The translations under genes and the position numbers were made by a program. Shown here piece after piece: positions 11,070 through 23,624 of a DNA stretch of 64,000 nucleotides. How positions within the stretch are numbered: position 1 is the first letter of the stretch; every line of letters begins with the position of its first letter. Location: assembly GCA_030549495.1 (NCBI GenBank), contig JAUIRK010000536.1, forward strand, positions 248,001-312,000. Reading direction: 5' to 3'. The DNA is from Nectonema munidae. Its lineage: Eukaryota; Nematomorpha; Nectonematoida; Nectonematidae. The notes under the pieces are model-generated. The model searched no databases. It had not been told where the DNA came from and saw only the letters and a list, made by a program, of their open reading frames with translations.

Positions 11070-11199
11070 CTCATTAAGTACCATAGAAATCAGACGATAT
11101 TTAAAAAAACGCAGACGATTTATATTCAAAGTCATTGAAAAAAGCAGACGAAGATGAAATTACTTATGTTCCCAAATGGGAACATTGGGACTTAATGGG
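11070..11199 (+). mobile_element. piggyBac-type MITE, copy 1
   Basis: 130 bp bounded by TTAA at 11066-11069 and 11200-11203, with an end ...TTAATGGG. The interior holds CAGACGAT, AACGCAGACGATTTATATTC and AGCAGACGAAGATGAAATTA, shared almost base for base with copies at 34010 and 40846. The left terminal CCC has decayed to CTC. TTAA targets and CCC/GGG tips are diagnostic of piggyBac-type transposition. Confidence 0.75.
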
Positions 11200-11342
11200 T
11201 TAAATCGTTATAAAAGCGCTAAAAACACCATAGTTTAAGATGTATATAACATTATGAATATTAAGGATATATTTGAAGTTACATTTCTTCATTAGTATTA
11301 TTTTTAAAAGACGCAAATAAAAGTATCCATAATTATATATAC

Positions 11343-12117
11343 CAGAGCCCAGCGGGGAGTGAATTTTTAGGTCGGGATGGGGAACAATTTTCTCAATGAT
11401 GAAATATAAAAGTATTTCATATAACAGGAGGGTGAAATAAACTTTTTTATTTAAGCTTATTTTTAAATGATTCATTATAAAAGCCCAACAAAAGTGAACT
11501 CTTCCACCTTTTCTGGATTCAAGCTGCTGAAGAGTGAACAATCTTTCTGATTGAGAGTTGCTTGTCGGTATTATTTTGTTAAGATATAATTATGAAAATA
11601 CATATTTGGATAGTATTTTGTAATTTTTTTAAAACCTATTTGAAAAACCTTATAAGGCTATTTAATAATAATTAAAAAAATTAGATCAGAGGAAAAGGAG
11701 AGGCCATTTTGAAGAAGGAAGTATCAGGAATAGGAAAATAAGCTGAAACGCCCCAACATTTTTTTTCGACGACGAAGTTAATAGTGAAAAAATAGCGATT
11801 TCCATATAAAAGGGCATCGATTAGCGAGACTGTTGTATGATACGAAATAAATTTCAATTCCATAGGAGATTTCGTGCAACCGAACCCAACAATTTTTTCA
11901 TTATTTCATATTATTGAAATCATGTCGAAAAGTAAATAATGTATATATTTACAAAACATAATGAAGATAATAAAGACTTTATAAATAATAATGTATATAT
12001 TTACAAAAAGATAAGGAAGATATTAAAGACTTTGCCATTTTCTATCAATTCCCCGATAACGGGGTTAAAACATTCCCCGAGGGGAACTGGAAAGATCGAG
12101 GTCCACGCTGGGCTCTG
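11343..12117. mobile_element. hAT-type non-autonomous element (inner), exact 8-bp target duplication
   Basis: 775 bp with inverted ends CAGAGCCCAGCG at both sides and a perfect direct duplication ATATATAC at 11335-11342 and 12118-12125. It sits inside the 10746-12238 element and is therefore younger. No transposase fragment is recognisable. It contains a ~50-bp tandem duplication near 11938-12035 (AATGTATATATTTACAAAA units). Confidence 0.8.
11938..12035. repeat. ~50-bp tandem duplication inside hAT element
   Basis: Two units starting AATGTATATATTTACAAAA, continuing with GAAGATA and ATTAAAGACTTT or AATAAAGACTTT. The copies are imperfect. Confidence 0.6.
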
Positions 12118-12697
12118 ATATATACATAACCAACTACTCGGTATTAGTACTCGTTACTCGTATCGTATTCGGCAGTATACAACAGTATCGTACTCTTTAT
12201 CGGCACTAGCTTGAAAATCAGGTATCGTCATATCACTAAACTTAACCCTGAACTAATTTATAAATTTAAAAATTTAGCAAAATAAGTCAAAACGTTGTAA
12301 AACTTCTTGAACGAAAGATCAAACACATATTCTTTTTATCAATTCAAGAAGTCATATATTCGAAATGTCAGTTCCTTGTAATGTCTTGGTTTAAATCAAG
12401 AATGTTATTATCCTTTAAATTCTTTTATACGCACGAAAAATGTTTGTTAAAAGATTCATGCTAGAAGATGTTCTTTTTAATATTGATACGTTACTCAAGT
12501 GGTTAAATTGACGTTTAGATAGTTAAATACATTCTTTTTTCACGTATATTTTCAACTTAGTTAAATTTTAAAGATGTGTTATCACAGTTTTGTTGTTTTT
12601 CCAAGGTGTGTGTTATCTACAATAAGATTATTTCAAAGTTCGATTTATACATTTGCTTTGAAAAATGGCAAAACGTTGATGTAAGATAAAAAATTAC

Positions 12698-12823
12698 TTG
12701 TATTTTACAAATAAGTTGAATGAGGGATTTTGAAAGAGAGTTAGCATTTTTGCCAAACGCTTTGACATCTTTATTCCCCTTTTCCTGGTTGATCGCAGTG
12801 AAAAACTCGAAACATGATTCCAT
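12698..12823 (-). CDS. Candidate first coding exon of SGF29
   Basis: Forty-two codons from ATG at 12823 to a GTAATT donor at 12697, phase 0, compatible with the next minus-strand exon. It reads MESCFEFFTAINQEKGNK, then a helical-looking FGKNANSLSKSLIQLICKIQ. SGF29 normally starts with a short helical, Leu- and Lys-rich segment, so length and place fit, but I see no diagnostic motif. The nested hAT-type elements would lie in the intervening intron. Confidence 0.35.
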
Positions 12824-12907
12824 AGAAGGTTATGGTCAATCTATAGCACTGCATACATAATAATTCACCATTTGAAATCTAAAAGATTAAATAAAAAGAT
12901 AGATAGA

Positions 12908-13110
12908 AGAATTGAATGACATTCTTGTGCTTCAGAATGTTTTTGACTATAACCTTGATGATGTACCAGTTAAACTACAGTTGGCGCCGACCGATTTACA
13001 AGCAAATAATTGCTTGAAGGTAAAGCAAAGGAAATACAACATTATTTCGTTAATATGCGCACGTTGCGATCAGAAACACCCACCGCAAAGTGAAAGCGCA
13101 TTATAGCATC
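12908..13110 (+). pseudogene. hAT transposase fragment (ZBED5/GTF2IRD2-like)
   Basis: Open segment with FDYNLDDVPVKLQLAPTDLQ followed by ANNCLKVK. This matches the C-terminal hAT motif with consensus P..LQ.ELIDLQ.D..LK. The dimerisation region that should follow is not readable, so this is a fragment. It is not obviously linked to the hAT relic at 62-63 kb. Confidence 0.5.
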
Positions 13111-13259
13111 CGTCATGTCCACCATTTTGGATCTCATCTGAGAATGAGAAAGACATGAATATGCGAGATTCGGTGTTTGTTATATTTTTTGGGGTCCAAG
13201 ATGCCGTCGCATATTATCCGAGCGTATTTTAGCGGAAGATTGGTGTACGTTGAATTTTA

Positions 13260-14620
13260 CATCTGCTTATAAAATGTTGAGGTTCAAAAATTTAACAAAT
13301 TAGTCTTTGGTCTCGCATCATTGTTCAAACTAAACTTATGCACGAGAACAAATATTTTCTAAAAGGGAGTATAAGAAGTCAAAACACATCACAATTCTCT
13401 CAATTATATACAGCAATCGAACCAAAAATATAATCATATCTTAAACTAAAATTTTAGATACGTGAAAACTAGGTCTGATGTAACTTTTTTTTGCAAAAAT
13501 TCTCTTTTTCAAATAAATATGTTAGATGTATATTTTTTATACATTAAACGTCACTTTCTCGCTAAACTAAGTTTTTCATCTTTTTCCCAAGCTTCCGTTC
13601 TGGGTATTAAATATTGAACAGAATAATTAAGCAGCACTCCTATTGTTTCCATTTTATAAAATTGACAAAAAAAAATTCAGAGACTATTGTTTGATGACCT
13701 CAGTTCTACTATTATATAAATTTGCATTCCGGTTTCATGCAAAATTCAACTAAGCAAAAAAAAAGTTTAATTAAGTAAAGCAAACACTTTTCCACAATCA
13801 ATGAATATGCAAGAACTGAATTCAGACATTTTATACTAAATTAAATTTAGCCTACTTTAAGGTGAAAAGTACAATTAAAACATTTTATGAAAAATATAAT
13901 AGTAAACAAACACTCATAACAAAATATTTTATTAGAAATTATTTTAAACAAATTATTTGTGTTTTTATATCGATATTTTATGTTAAGTGAGTTTAATTGT
14001 AAAACTTTTTTAAAAGTTGTTATTCTGAGTTATTCACCATACTAAGTAGTATGGTATAATTTGGCTATTATTTTTATTTAAAAATTTAAAATAAATTTTA
14101 TCAATTTACTTTACAGTGGCCAAAAATTAAATGCTATAATGTAAAAATTACTAAAAAAATTAAGATATATATTGTCCATAAGAGTCTAGTTTATTAAAAA
14201 GGTAGCCTACCCTAAAACAAAACAAATAAAACGTTTCACAATCTCAATTTAGGTTAAAAGATTAAAAAATAAAAATAGTAATACTTTGGCAAAAAGTTTC
14301 AATGTTAATAATATTTCTTTTTAAAATAAAGAAAACTTTAAGTTCCGCCATTACATCATTATAGACGAATCAAGAACTAAAATATACAATCTTTAAATTT
14401 ACGCTTCCGTATTTTTCTATCTCTGACTGACAGATGAGTGCCTGTATTGATAAAGTTTTTATCTGCTACAGCTTTTTCTTATATTGTAGCTACGATGATG
14501 CGATAGAAGTTTTAAAAAGTTAAAGTTTAAAATTTTTTTAGACTTAAGATTTATACAAAGTAAAACAAAGTTTACATATACCAAATTGTAAATAATATTA
14601 GATGATCCAAAAATTCAGGC
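13260..14620. other. Gene-free AT-rich stretch
   Basis: Poly-A/T runs and simple AT sequence; no ORF, splice-flanked exon or repeat boundary could be supported. Confidence 0.5.
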
Positions 14621-14629
14621 AAGACTTGA

Positions 14630-17600
14630 TCTTCTTCTTCTTGTTTTAAGCTTGTTTAGCCTGTTTTTATAAAGGATCGCTGTTTGAAATGAGTCGTTTC
14701 CATTTAATTCTTTCTAATGCCATTTTGGAGTCTTTTTTCAAATCAAGGTTTTTCATCTTGGCGGCAGCTATTATGCAGTCTTTCCATCTCAGCTTTGGTC
14801 TTCCTCTTTTTCTTTTGCGGTCCACTTGCTGATTTATCATCATTCTTTCAATACTATCTTCACCTTTTCTAAAAACATGGCGAAAACCTTTTAGGCGTTC
14901 TTATTACATCTTTTGTTCATGGTCGATACCTTTAACGTCTTTCTTATGACTTCAGTTTTTATTCGGTCTTTTCTGCCCACTTAACTCATCCATCTTAACA
15001 TTTTCATTTTAGCAACATCTATTTTCTTTTCGTTACTTTTCTTTACTGCAAAAGTTTCCAAGTCTTTCAAAATTGCATGTCTAACAATCATTTTATAAAC
15101 TTTTCCTTTTAACTTTATCGGCATTTTTCTGTGACAGATTACTCCCGACACATCACGCCAATTTTTCCAACCTGATTTAATTCTTCTATTTATTTCAATA
15201 CCTTCTTTGCCATTCGCCATTATGGTTGAGCCAAGATATTTGAAACTTTTCACTCTTTTTATCAACTCCCCTTCAAGCTTTATGCTTCTGCCATTTTTTG
15301 CTATTTCTTCATCTACATTCTTTCCATTCAACACGAAGTATTCTGTTTTAACTTTACTAATTTCCAAGCCTCTACTTTCCAACACTCTAGGCCATTCCGC
15401 AAGACTTTCTTCAACGTATGCACTTGTTTTTCCAATCAAAACTACATCATCAGCATATGTAATTTCCCACAGCAATCCTTTTCTTAAATCTTCTATGAGT
15501 ATGTCAAATACTACATTAAAAATAAAAGGACTAAGATTTGAACCTTGGTGTAAGCCAACCGTAACACCAAACTCTTCTGTTTTCCCAAAACAGTCTTTAT
15601 ATGTGTCTTGATATATTTATACATTTGCTTTATTATATTCACATATTTCTTTGGCACCAAATTCTTTCTTAAACAAAGCTATACTTCTTGCCTTGGGATT
15701 CGATCGTATACTTTCTCAAGGTCAATAAACACAATATGTAGCTATTTTTTTTCTTCGTATTTTTCAAATAATTGTCTTAAAATGAAGATTTAACTAATTT
15801 TCGGATATCTTTACCATTCTTCTCAATTTATTCTCCAAAACTCTTTCCCATATTTTTATTGTGTGATATAGAAGTTTTATGCCCCTATAGTTTAAGCAAT
15901 CTTGAACGTCACCTTTTTTTTTTGAATATTGGAATAATTAAGCTTTCTTCCCATTATGTGGTATTACTTCCTGCTTTGAAATGGTTTTCCTCAGTTCCCA
16001 TAAGATATCTGCTCATTTTTTTCTAATGCCTCCCACGCTTCGACAGGTATACAATCAGGGCCTACTGCTTTATTATTCTTCATCTTTTTAAGTGCAACCT
16101 CAACTTCCACTCTTTCTATTTCCTCTATTGGTCCTTCACATACCAACCCGTCTTCCAAGTATTCTCGTGAATTTTCTTCATCGAGAAGTTCAGAAAAATA
16201 TTTTTTCCATCTTTCAAGAATTGTTTTTTCTTTATTGAGAACTTTTCCTTCTCAATCTTTGATTTCTTTGATTTGATGCATGTCCTTCGTTGCTTTGTTA
16301 TGACATTTAGCTAGTCTGTACACTTTCTTTTGTCCTAAAGGTGTTTCTAAATCTTTAAAAATATTTGCACACGCTTCAGCTTTTACTACAGCCACTTCTT
16401 TCTTTGATTCCTTTTTTGCCAGTTGATATTTCTTTTTATCTGCTTGTTATCTTGTTTGTTCTCACTTTTCTTTGCATTTTTCTTCAATTTCAGTTTTTCT
16501 TGTAAACTCCGTTTCCACCAACATCGTTGCACAACACTTGAACATTTAGCCGATGTGAATTCTAAAACACTTCGTATTATTTTTGCGCTTTTCTCCTACC
16601 AATTATCCACAATTTCAATATTGATACTAATTCTATTTAAAACTTTTTCCTTGAATTCTTCTCGCTTTGTTTCTTTAGCTAAATCTTTCCATTTTATTTT
16701 TCTCTTACCCTTTCTCTTTCTGGGTTTTAGAGTATTTAAGAAAACACTCAAAACCACCAATCTGTGTTGTAGGGCAACATGATCACCTGGTATTAATCTA
16801 CAGTCAAGGCTCAGGTAAAATCTATCTGAGCCAGCTTAGAACCATTCTTATGTGTAATTATATGATTTTCCTTTTTTTGAAAAAATGTATTTGTAAACAT
16901 TAAATTCATAGCATTGGCAACTTCTATGATTCTTTGCCCGTCTTTATTAAAGCTATCGTATCCATGACCTCCATGTATTCTTTCAAAGCCATTATTTTTC
17001 TGTTCTACATGGCCATTCAAATCTGCTCCAAAGATTAATCTTTTTCCTAAGGAATGCTTACTATTAGTGTATCCAATTTTCTCCAAAACCCTTCTTTTCT
17101 TCTTTTTTGACTACAGATTGCAGTGCATAAGCACTTATCACGTGAAGAGAGACTGTTCCATACATCAGCTTGATCATCATCATCCTATCCCTTTCTCTTC
17201 TAACATTTACAACATTTTCATTTAACAGTGGTGACAGTATTATGCCAACTCCATTTCTTCCTTGTACTGTTGCGCTACTATAATAAAGTTAATAGTCCTC
17301 TGCTATCTCTTTTGCTTTCTTGCCTTTCCATCTAGTTTCTTGTACACATAGAACATCCAGTCTTCTTGTCTTCATCAACTCAATCACCTCTATTCCTCGC
17401 TCTCTCATAGTACCTACATTCAAGTTTCCAACTCTAGCCTTAATTTGAGCAAGCTTCTTTAGCCGTACTCGATCTTTGTACCGTAGCCCTCGTTTTTCTC
17501 AGAAATTGGGCGAGACTGCTGGGCGTCGTTTACAGGGCACGTCCTGACTATTACTTCAGGATAAATGTTTCGATTCATTTTCATATTGGTTTTGGCAAAA

Positions 17601-17660
17601 AAATATTTTACTGCACAAACCCTTTCCTGACGCCATGTATCCGAGCTTAGGACCGGCATT
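14630..17660 (-). mobile_element. RTE-clade LINE, nearly full length, decayed
   Basis: Minus strand, about 3 kb. Endonuclease blocks: KARVGNLNVGTMRERGIEVI and LDVLCVQETRWKGKKA near 17450-17320, RNGVGIILSP near 17260, then DLNGHVEQKNNGFERIHGGH with HIITHKNGSKLAQID near 17030-16815. Reverse transcriptase: KKMKNNKAVGPDCIPVEAW near 16080, VFIDLEKVYDRIP near 15730, catalytic YADDVVLIGKT near 15450. C-terminal part: RRIKSGWKNWRDVSGVIC, KLKGKVYKMIVR, then RKRGRPKLRWKDCI near 14810. Endonuclease plus this GRPKxRW tail mark the RTE/BovB group. The longest intact piece is 14981-15475; elsewhere frames are broken. Confidence 0.85.
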
Positions 17661-18050
17661 ATTGATTCTTTTGTAAGAAATCTATAATGGCTGGGTTTCA
17701 GGCAATACTTGATACCATCTTTAAAATCCTAAACATTATTAAATCTTTAATAAATAATTTTTTTGTGTTTAAAACTAACTGCATAGCCATCATTTTACTT
17801 GTCTTAAAAAGCAGCTACCAAATTAAGTGAGCAATTACAATTAATTGTAGATTAAGGGAAATCTCCCATTTGAAAATACAAAAATAATGAATGAAAGGTT
17901 ATGGAATTCTTCTTGCCCTAGTATAATAAACAAAAAGTAAACCAGCCTAAATTATAATTGGTACCCAAAAGTAAGATAAAAAGATGATTTATACAAAACC
18001 TTCATTCTATTTTAAATTGTTCAAAATGTTAAGATCAAGCATTCTAGGTA

Positions 18051-19174
18051 CAGTAAAATCGCGTTATTTCGAACTCGCTTAATTAGAACACTTCCATAAT
18101 ATACACCAATCTGTCCATTCCTGATGCTCTGTACAAAATTACACGTAAATTAGACCATTTATGACGAGCTCGCTTTTAAAGAAACCCAGTTAAATTACTT
18201 ATGTATTACTCACTTTTAGTAATAAATTTTCCTTACAAAGGATAAAATGGTTTTTTATCTATTTTTTTTCCTATTTTTTTATATCCTTTTTACAAAGGAT
18301 AAAATTGTGAAGAAGCATTTGGTTTACGTGTACAATAAAAGCTTAAATATCTTGATAACATAAAAGCTAATAAAGTCAATTATTCTCCTACTTTTCTATA
18401 TGCTTGCGTTGTTAGAAAAATACTTTCATAAAGCAATAAATCATATGTTCTATATTCTTTTAACTAATATTCTTGATTAGATGAAATGACGTTTTATTTA
18501 TGAGACTAACTTGCTAATACAGTAACCTAGCCTTTCTATTATACAGTTAATCATTCTTTAGTGTCACCCTATAGATCTTTTTTCCATTTTTGATTGGTCA
18601 ATTTTTTCTCCTATTAAAAATTGTTCTTATGGATGTACCTACATCTTCAAAATGCATAAATTTTGATATTAGCAGAAAGTATCTTTCTATTACAGCTGTT
18701 GAACTAAAAGTTAAATCAAAATCAGAAATAGCTGATGATTTTAAAGTACCGCTTAATACAATACTAATCTGGCTGACATCTTTGGTGTATGAAACTTACT
18801 AGGAGAAAAGTGCAACAAAGCGTAAAAAAATAAGAAAGAGTCTTCACCCCGATGTTGAAGAGGCTCTTGATTCAAAAATGCTAGATCTCAAAATATCCCT
18901 CTCTCAGGACCTGTACTTTTGGCTAAGACCCAAAAATTTTTCTTTGATTTAAACCATTACGAGTTAAAGAGATCAGGGATCAAATGTAAACAAAAATAAG
19001 TTTTCTTCATTCGCAAAGATCCCTTATTACTATAAACTCATTGTAGAAGATAATACAACACAGTAAAAAACAAAATTGAAGTTCTTTTATCGTACTGCTC
19101 GGTTATAGTGAAACTTTTTTTTTACGAACTAAACAACAGCACCCCTTCAACTTCGTTATACCGAGGTTTTATTG
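18051..19174 (+). mobile_element. Pogo/Tigger-type transposon, internally deleted
   Basis: 1124 bp flanked by TA at 18049-18050 and 19175-19176. Left end CAGTAAAATCGCGTTATTTC and inverted right end CAATAAAACCTCGGTATAAC are pogo-type termini. Inside, 18626-18960 encodes a CENP-B-like helix-turn-helix on the plus strand: SRKYLSITAVELKVKSKSEI, ADDFKVPLNTILIWL, then SLHPDVEEALDSKMLDLKIS. No DDE catalytic part is present, so this copy lacks the catalytic region. Confidence 0.75.
18626..18960 (+). pseudogene. Pogo transposase N-terminal DNA-binding fragment
   Basis: CENP-B-like helix-turn-helix followed by the start of the second helix-turn-helix (VEEALDSKM). A stop interrupts it after LVYETY, and the catalytic domain is missing. 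It is carried by the 18051-19174 element. Confidence 0.65.
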
Positions 19175-19179
19175 TATTT

Positions 19180-22050
19180 ATAAAAAGCTTCTATACAATA
19201 ATAAACTACTTTAAATTATACACATCATGAGAATCTTGCCAGATTTTTATCTCCAAGGAGCACTACAAATATAGGATTTGGGAAGGGCATACATATGATA
19301 AGTATAAATAATCTCTTTTCTACCAAAAGCCCCATACTTTCGATTATGGGTCTATGGCTTATGATCAAATTACTTACTTTTATATATCAAAATATTTATT
19401 TCTTTTAGATCAATAATACTTTATTTTGACTTTATGACTGTTCCATTTTTGTGCATAATTTTAATATACTTACCATATAGCGGTCATTTCTGACTTTTTG
19501 TGCAGTAGTTATTTCCCTGTTAAATCTTAATTTTTTATTTTTTTTCTCATACTATTTTTTATATTGTATTATTAATTTAAATGACAAATATAATTAATAA
19601 ATCTTCTTGATTAAAATTTAAAATCAATTTCGACACAAAAGTTTGATAAATAAAAGTAAAAAGTAAAAACTATAATTTTAAAATTTAAATTTATTCTCTT
19701 CAAAGACAACAATTTGGAAGAATAATTGTTAGTTTTCTTTTTCAATGGGAATTTATATATTTAAAGCAGGGTTTTAAATTTAAATTTAGGTTTTTTTTTA
19801 ATTTTTATTTTAATTAACACTTAATCATTTTTAGAATAAATAAGAAAATTTTGGACATTTTAATTAAACACGGATTACCCAAATGCGTTATTTTAAATGA
19901 TAAACGATATAGGTTCACGGATTACTCAGACCTCAAAACTTTTGTATTGCCAAAAATTTTTGATAATAATTTTTGGCTATGACAATACATTTAGTAAAAA
20001 AACATATAAAAAACATTTAAAATTTTTACTTATATATATTTGTTTGTGAGTTATTTAGTTGAAAATGATACTACATTTTTACGTTAGGCAAAATCTTTAA
20101 AGATTTTTTAAATTTGCCTTTTTTACGAGTGAAATTTTTATTTGTACAATAAAAACAATGAATATGATAGAGTAAATAGACTTTTTACAAAAATATATAT
20201 ATTTTTAATTAAAATTAATCCGTTAGTATATTTACATTGTAATGCATTAAACAAAAGGGATTGAAGTAAAATGCAGTTTCCAAGGACAAATTTGTTTAAA
20301 TAATAAAATAACTTTACCAATTTCAACTGAAATCTCTCATCTCTTTATAATTTTTTGACGGTGTTTACTTTACTTAACAAATCAAATATAACATTTTGAT
20401 ATTTGTTTTGCCATTTTTCAATTATCATCATCTCCTAGTACATAACAATATTTTTGTATATATAAAGCAAATGAAAGAATGTGGGAATATCTATATAGTC
20501 CTTTTAAAAATCATTACAATGGCTCAACTACTCTTCACACTGATTGCCTTCATCTTTCTCTTTTTTCAAAGTATGATTAAAAAATAATAAGCACTTTCCA
20601 CAATAAGTGGCAAAGTGTACTAACTTTTGTATATGCCGTATCTAATTATCCAAATAATTGCTTACGATAAGTCATTATTTCAACTTTTTTCTCTTTTGAA
20701 ATTTGTCTATATTTTATACCTTGGAGGGGTATATAAAATGGACATAACTTATCCGATAATTATTATTTTTATAAAATAAGGTGAAGTATTGAAAATATAG
20801 AAAATATTAGCTTAAATTTTAATAGCTTTGTATGATAAAGTTTAAATCCACTGTCTTGTTAGTAAAAAATTATGTTTACGAATTCAAAGTTAAAATATTA
20901 GAAAACAAAACTGTTCAATTTTTTATGAAAAAGTTTGGAGGATTCGTCTTTTATCACACCGATAAATTTTAATTGTTTTCCTTTGCATTAGAGACACACT
21001 TTAGAAAGACATATATAAATTATTTCAATTATCTATTTCAGATACTCTTTTATCCAATTATGGTTGTTGCTTTTGTTATTGTCGAATTATTTTGTTATTT
21101 CTTTGAACTCATCGTTCTAGCTCTTTATATTCTTTTGAGTGTTATAACTGTTAGCAATTTTGTACGTTATGTAAATAGCATAAACGCATAAAGTTCGGTG
21201 TATATATACTTCAAGAGAAATTAATCTTCTTAACTCACATTGTTTAGTCGAATAGCTAATTAAAATTATAAAATTAGAAATTCAATTCGTTAAAGGACCA
21301 TATATAAAAGAAATAAAGTAATTTTAACTCTCCTTCTAGACATATCACATAATTCAAAGGGATAATGTAAAGCTTGTAGGTGTCCCGGTTTTCAAAGATT
21401 TTTCCGATTTTGTCGGACGCTAACGAGATCCTAGGCGATTTAAAAGAATCTTGATTTTTCATTTCCTTTATTTCATACTTCCAAATACGGAACTTTAAAA
21501 AATCAAAATTGTCTTAAACTTTTATGGTTTGTTCATATTTACCCATTTCTGCAAAGAATAAAAGATTTGTTCTTTAATTGTTTCTAGCACTGAATATGCA
21601 CATTTATATTTCTTTAAGCATTGTTTCTTATCACTTTTTGGAGTGCATTTTACACCACCTTTTCGATATTGTAATTACCTTTCTTAAATATATTTGTAAT
21701 TATATTCATTTGTTTATCTCCAGTATTTCGAATTAATTTAAATTAAATTTATAATATTTAGCATCCTATTGTAGTAAAATTTTTTTTATATAATATTTTT
21801 GCTTTTGAAATGTAATTACATTCTGTATATTTTGATTTAAGTTTGTATTTTATAAAATGACCTCTCATTATTTAATATCTCAGATGGGAAAATTTACTGT
21901 TTTTATTTTATGCTATATAAACGCATCGATTCTAATAATTTCATCAATTTGGTCTTCATGTTCATATCGAATTTTTTTAAAAAAGTTATATTTTTTCGAT
22001 TTACAGAAAAATGAGAATAAAAGAGTGACTTAAAAAAAAGAAAAGAAAAG
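19180..22050. other. Gene-poor AT-rich stretch
   Basis: Long A/T tracts. Two open frames (20396-20587 and 20973-21191, plus strand) would give short hydrophobic peptides but have no start context, splice support or motif. I do not call genes here. Confidence 0.5.
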
Positions 22051-22065
22051 TACTGTAAGATTTCA

Positions 22066-22205
22066 GTTGAAGGTCAGGGGTTCGATCCCCAAGGCTCCCA
22101 ACTCTAAAAACAAATTCACAAAAACTGTGATTAACCATCTTAAGCATAATGCGAGCATATAGCTTTACTGCTGAAAGTGCTTTGATATCTCAAACCAACC
22201 AACCA
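22066..22205 (+). mobile_element. tRNA-derived SINE, family B, 5'-truncated
   Basis: 140 bp between exact 14-bp target duplications ACTGTAAGATTTCA (22052-22065 and 22206-22219). The body starts with GGTCAGGGGTTCGATCCCC, a polymerase III B box, and ends with an (AACC)n tail. The missing A-box half indicates 5' truncation during target-primed insertion. The intact duplications suggest a fairly young insertion. Confidence 0.85.
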
Positions 22206-22219
22206 ACTGTAAGATTTCA

Positions 22220-23600
22220 AAGGCTTATATGAAATCATACAAATGTTATTATATAGTAAACTATGTATATAAAATATCCGAAATCTAAAATAATTTTATC
22301 CCTATTTATATATTTTTTTTTCTTGCAATTATCTAAATGAAGCAACTTATTAAATAATAATCGTCTTTTATAAAAATCCTCTTCTAAAAAAGCGTTATAA
22401 TAATAAATCGTCTTTTATAATCATCGAATTTGTTGCAAGGATACGTTGCAAATAATTCAAATTACAATTTTGTTGCGTAAAGTCTTTCAAAACTGATATT
22501 AGTATAAAATCTTATTAAAAATATTTGGGACTTTGTAAATTTTTTCAAAAAAAAAATCAATTTCTTCTTCTATGAATGCATAATGAAAATATTTGGAAAG
22601 AACCTCAAAGTAACATTTTTAATTCTTGATTTTCTGAGTTCTGGCAAAAATTAAATACATATGACATTTTTGTCGAAGAGAATCGCATATCCTTGTTCTC
22701 CTGCAAAGAAGAATGCTCTTATGTGATCCTTTTTGTCATTTACTTGGAATGGTGAAGAAGATGTTTGTTCCTGCTAACTTCTGTTTTTCATTTCAACTTC
22801 AAAATTAATTTGGGTATGTATTTTGTATATTTTTTATAATGTGTTTAATCCTTATTATATTTTAAAAATCTTTCTAGGCTTGTAAGTATAGAGCATGTGA
22901 AGTGTCATTTAAACACATTGCTTCCAAATCTCACATGTCTATTCAATTACTTAAATACTTTTATGTAAATCTAAATTATCTTTGAAATTTTAGCTGAAAC
23001 ACATCAAATCTAGCTAAGAAAAGCCTCTTACGATTTATCAGCCTGATTCCAAATTCAAAGAGACATGTTATTGCAGATTCTAGAAAGAAATCATAAAGAC
23101 ATTGCTGAAGAAGATATCCAGTTTTGTTTATTTTTATTTTTATTCAATAAAAAATTTGATTGATTTTTACAATATAACACTTAATACAATACCTCAATTA
23201 TTAAGTGTAAGAAAATAGGCAGATAAGCATAGTTTGTTGAAAATCAGTTTAGTAGAGTATGGAGTTAACAAAACACGAAGAATTAACACTTCTCCGTAAA
23301 TTTTATCAGTTGAAAAAAAATAATGTAATAAGCGCAATAATCATCTGTAATTCTTAGCTAATCGTTGAAATTAATCCAAATTGAAGGATGCAGGACATCC
23401 ATATGAAAAAGGTTTATTTTAAATTAATATCTATACGAAAATATACGACATTGATTGATTTAATTTCGTTGAAATATCGCTTTTCTAGCAGGACCACGCA
23501 AAACAACAAAACGAGCTCTTAGCCAAAGATTTCAAAACAAAAAGCATACTAAAACCAAAATGTGATAAAAAAAAAACTTTAATTTTTTACTTTTTATTTA
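22220..23600. other. Gene-free AT-rich stretch
   Basis: No supported coding or repeat feature; short open frames only. Confidence 0.45.
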
Positions 23601-23624
23601 GCTTGAACTTTAAACTCTCTGTGC

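Larger units (their letters stand above)
10746..12238. mobile_element. hAT-type element (outer), carrying two younger insertions
   Basis: Ends are TAGTGATGG at 10746 and an inverted ...ATCACTA at 12238, with CGGTATCG/GGTATCG-like subterminal motifs typical of hAT ends. Flanks GTCTTAAC (10738-10745) and AACTTAAC (12239-12246) agree at 6 of 8 positions, a decayed 8-bp target duplication. Removing the inner 775-bp element and a 130-bp piggyBac-type MITE leaves roughly 0.6 kb of original sequence with no transposase, so it is non-autonomous. Confidence 0.6.

Noticed and set aside
15207-15611. 134-codon plus-strand open frame
   Set aside because: Antisense shadow of the RTE reverse transcriptase on the minus strand.
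20973-21191. 72-codon hydrophobic frame that could be a small membrane protein
   Set aside because: T-rich DNA gives hydrophobic codons by chance; no start context, homology or splice sites.
22066-22205. Possible tRNA gene because of GGTTCGATCCCC
   Set aside because: No acceptor stem or A-box half; flanked by target duplications and an AACC tail, so it is a SINE.
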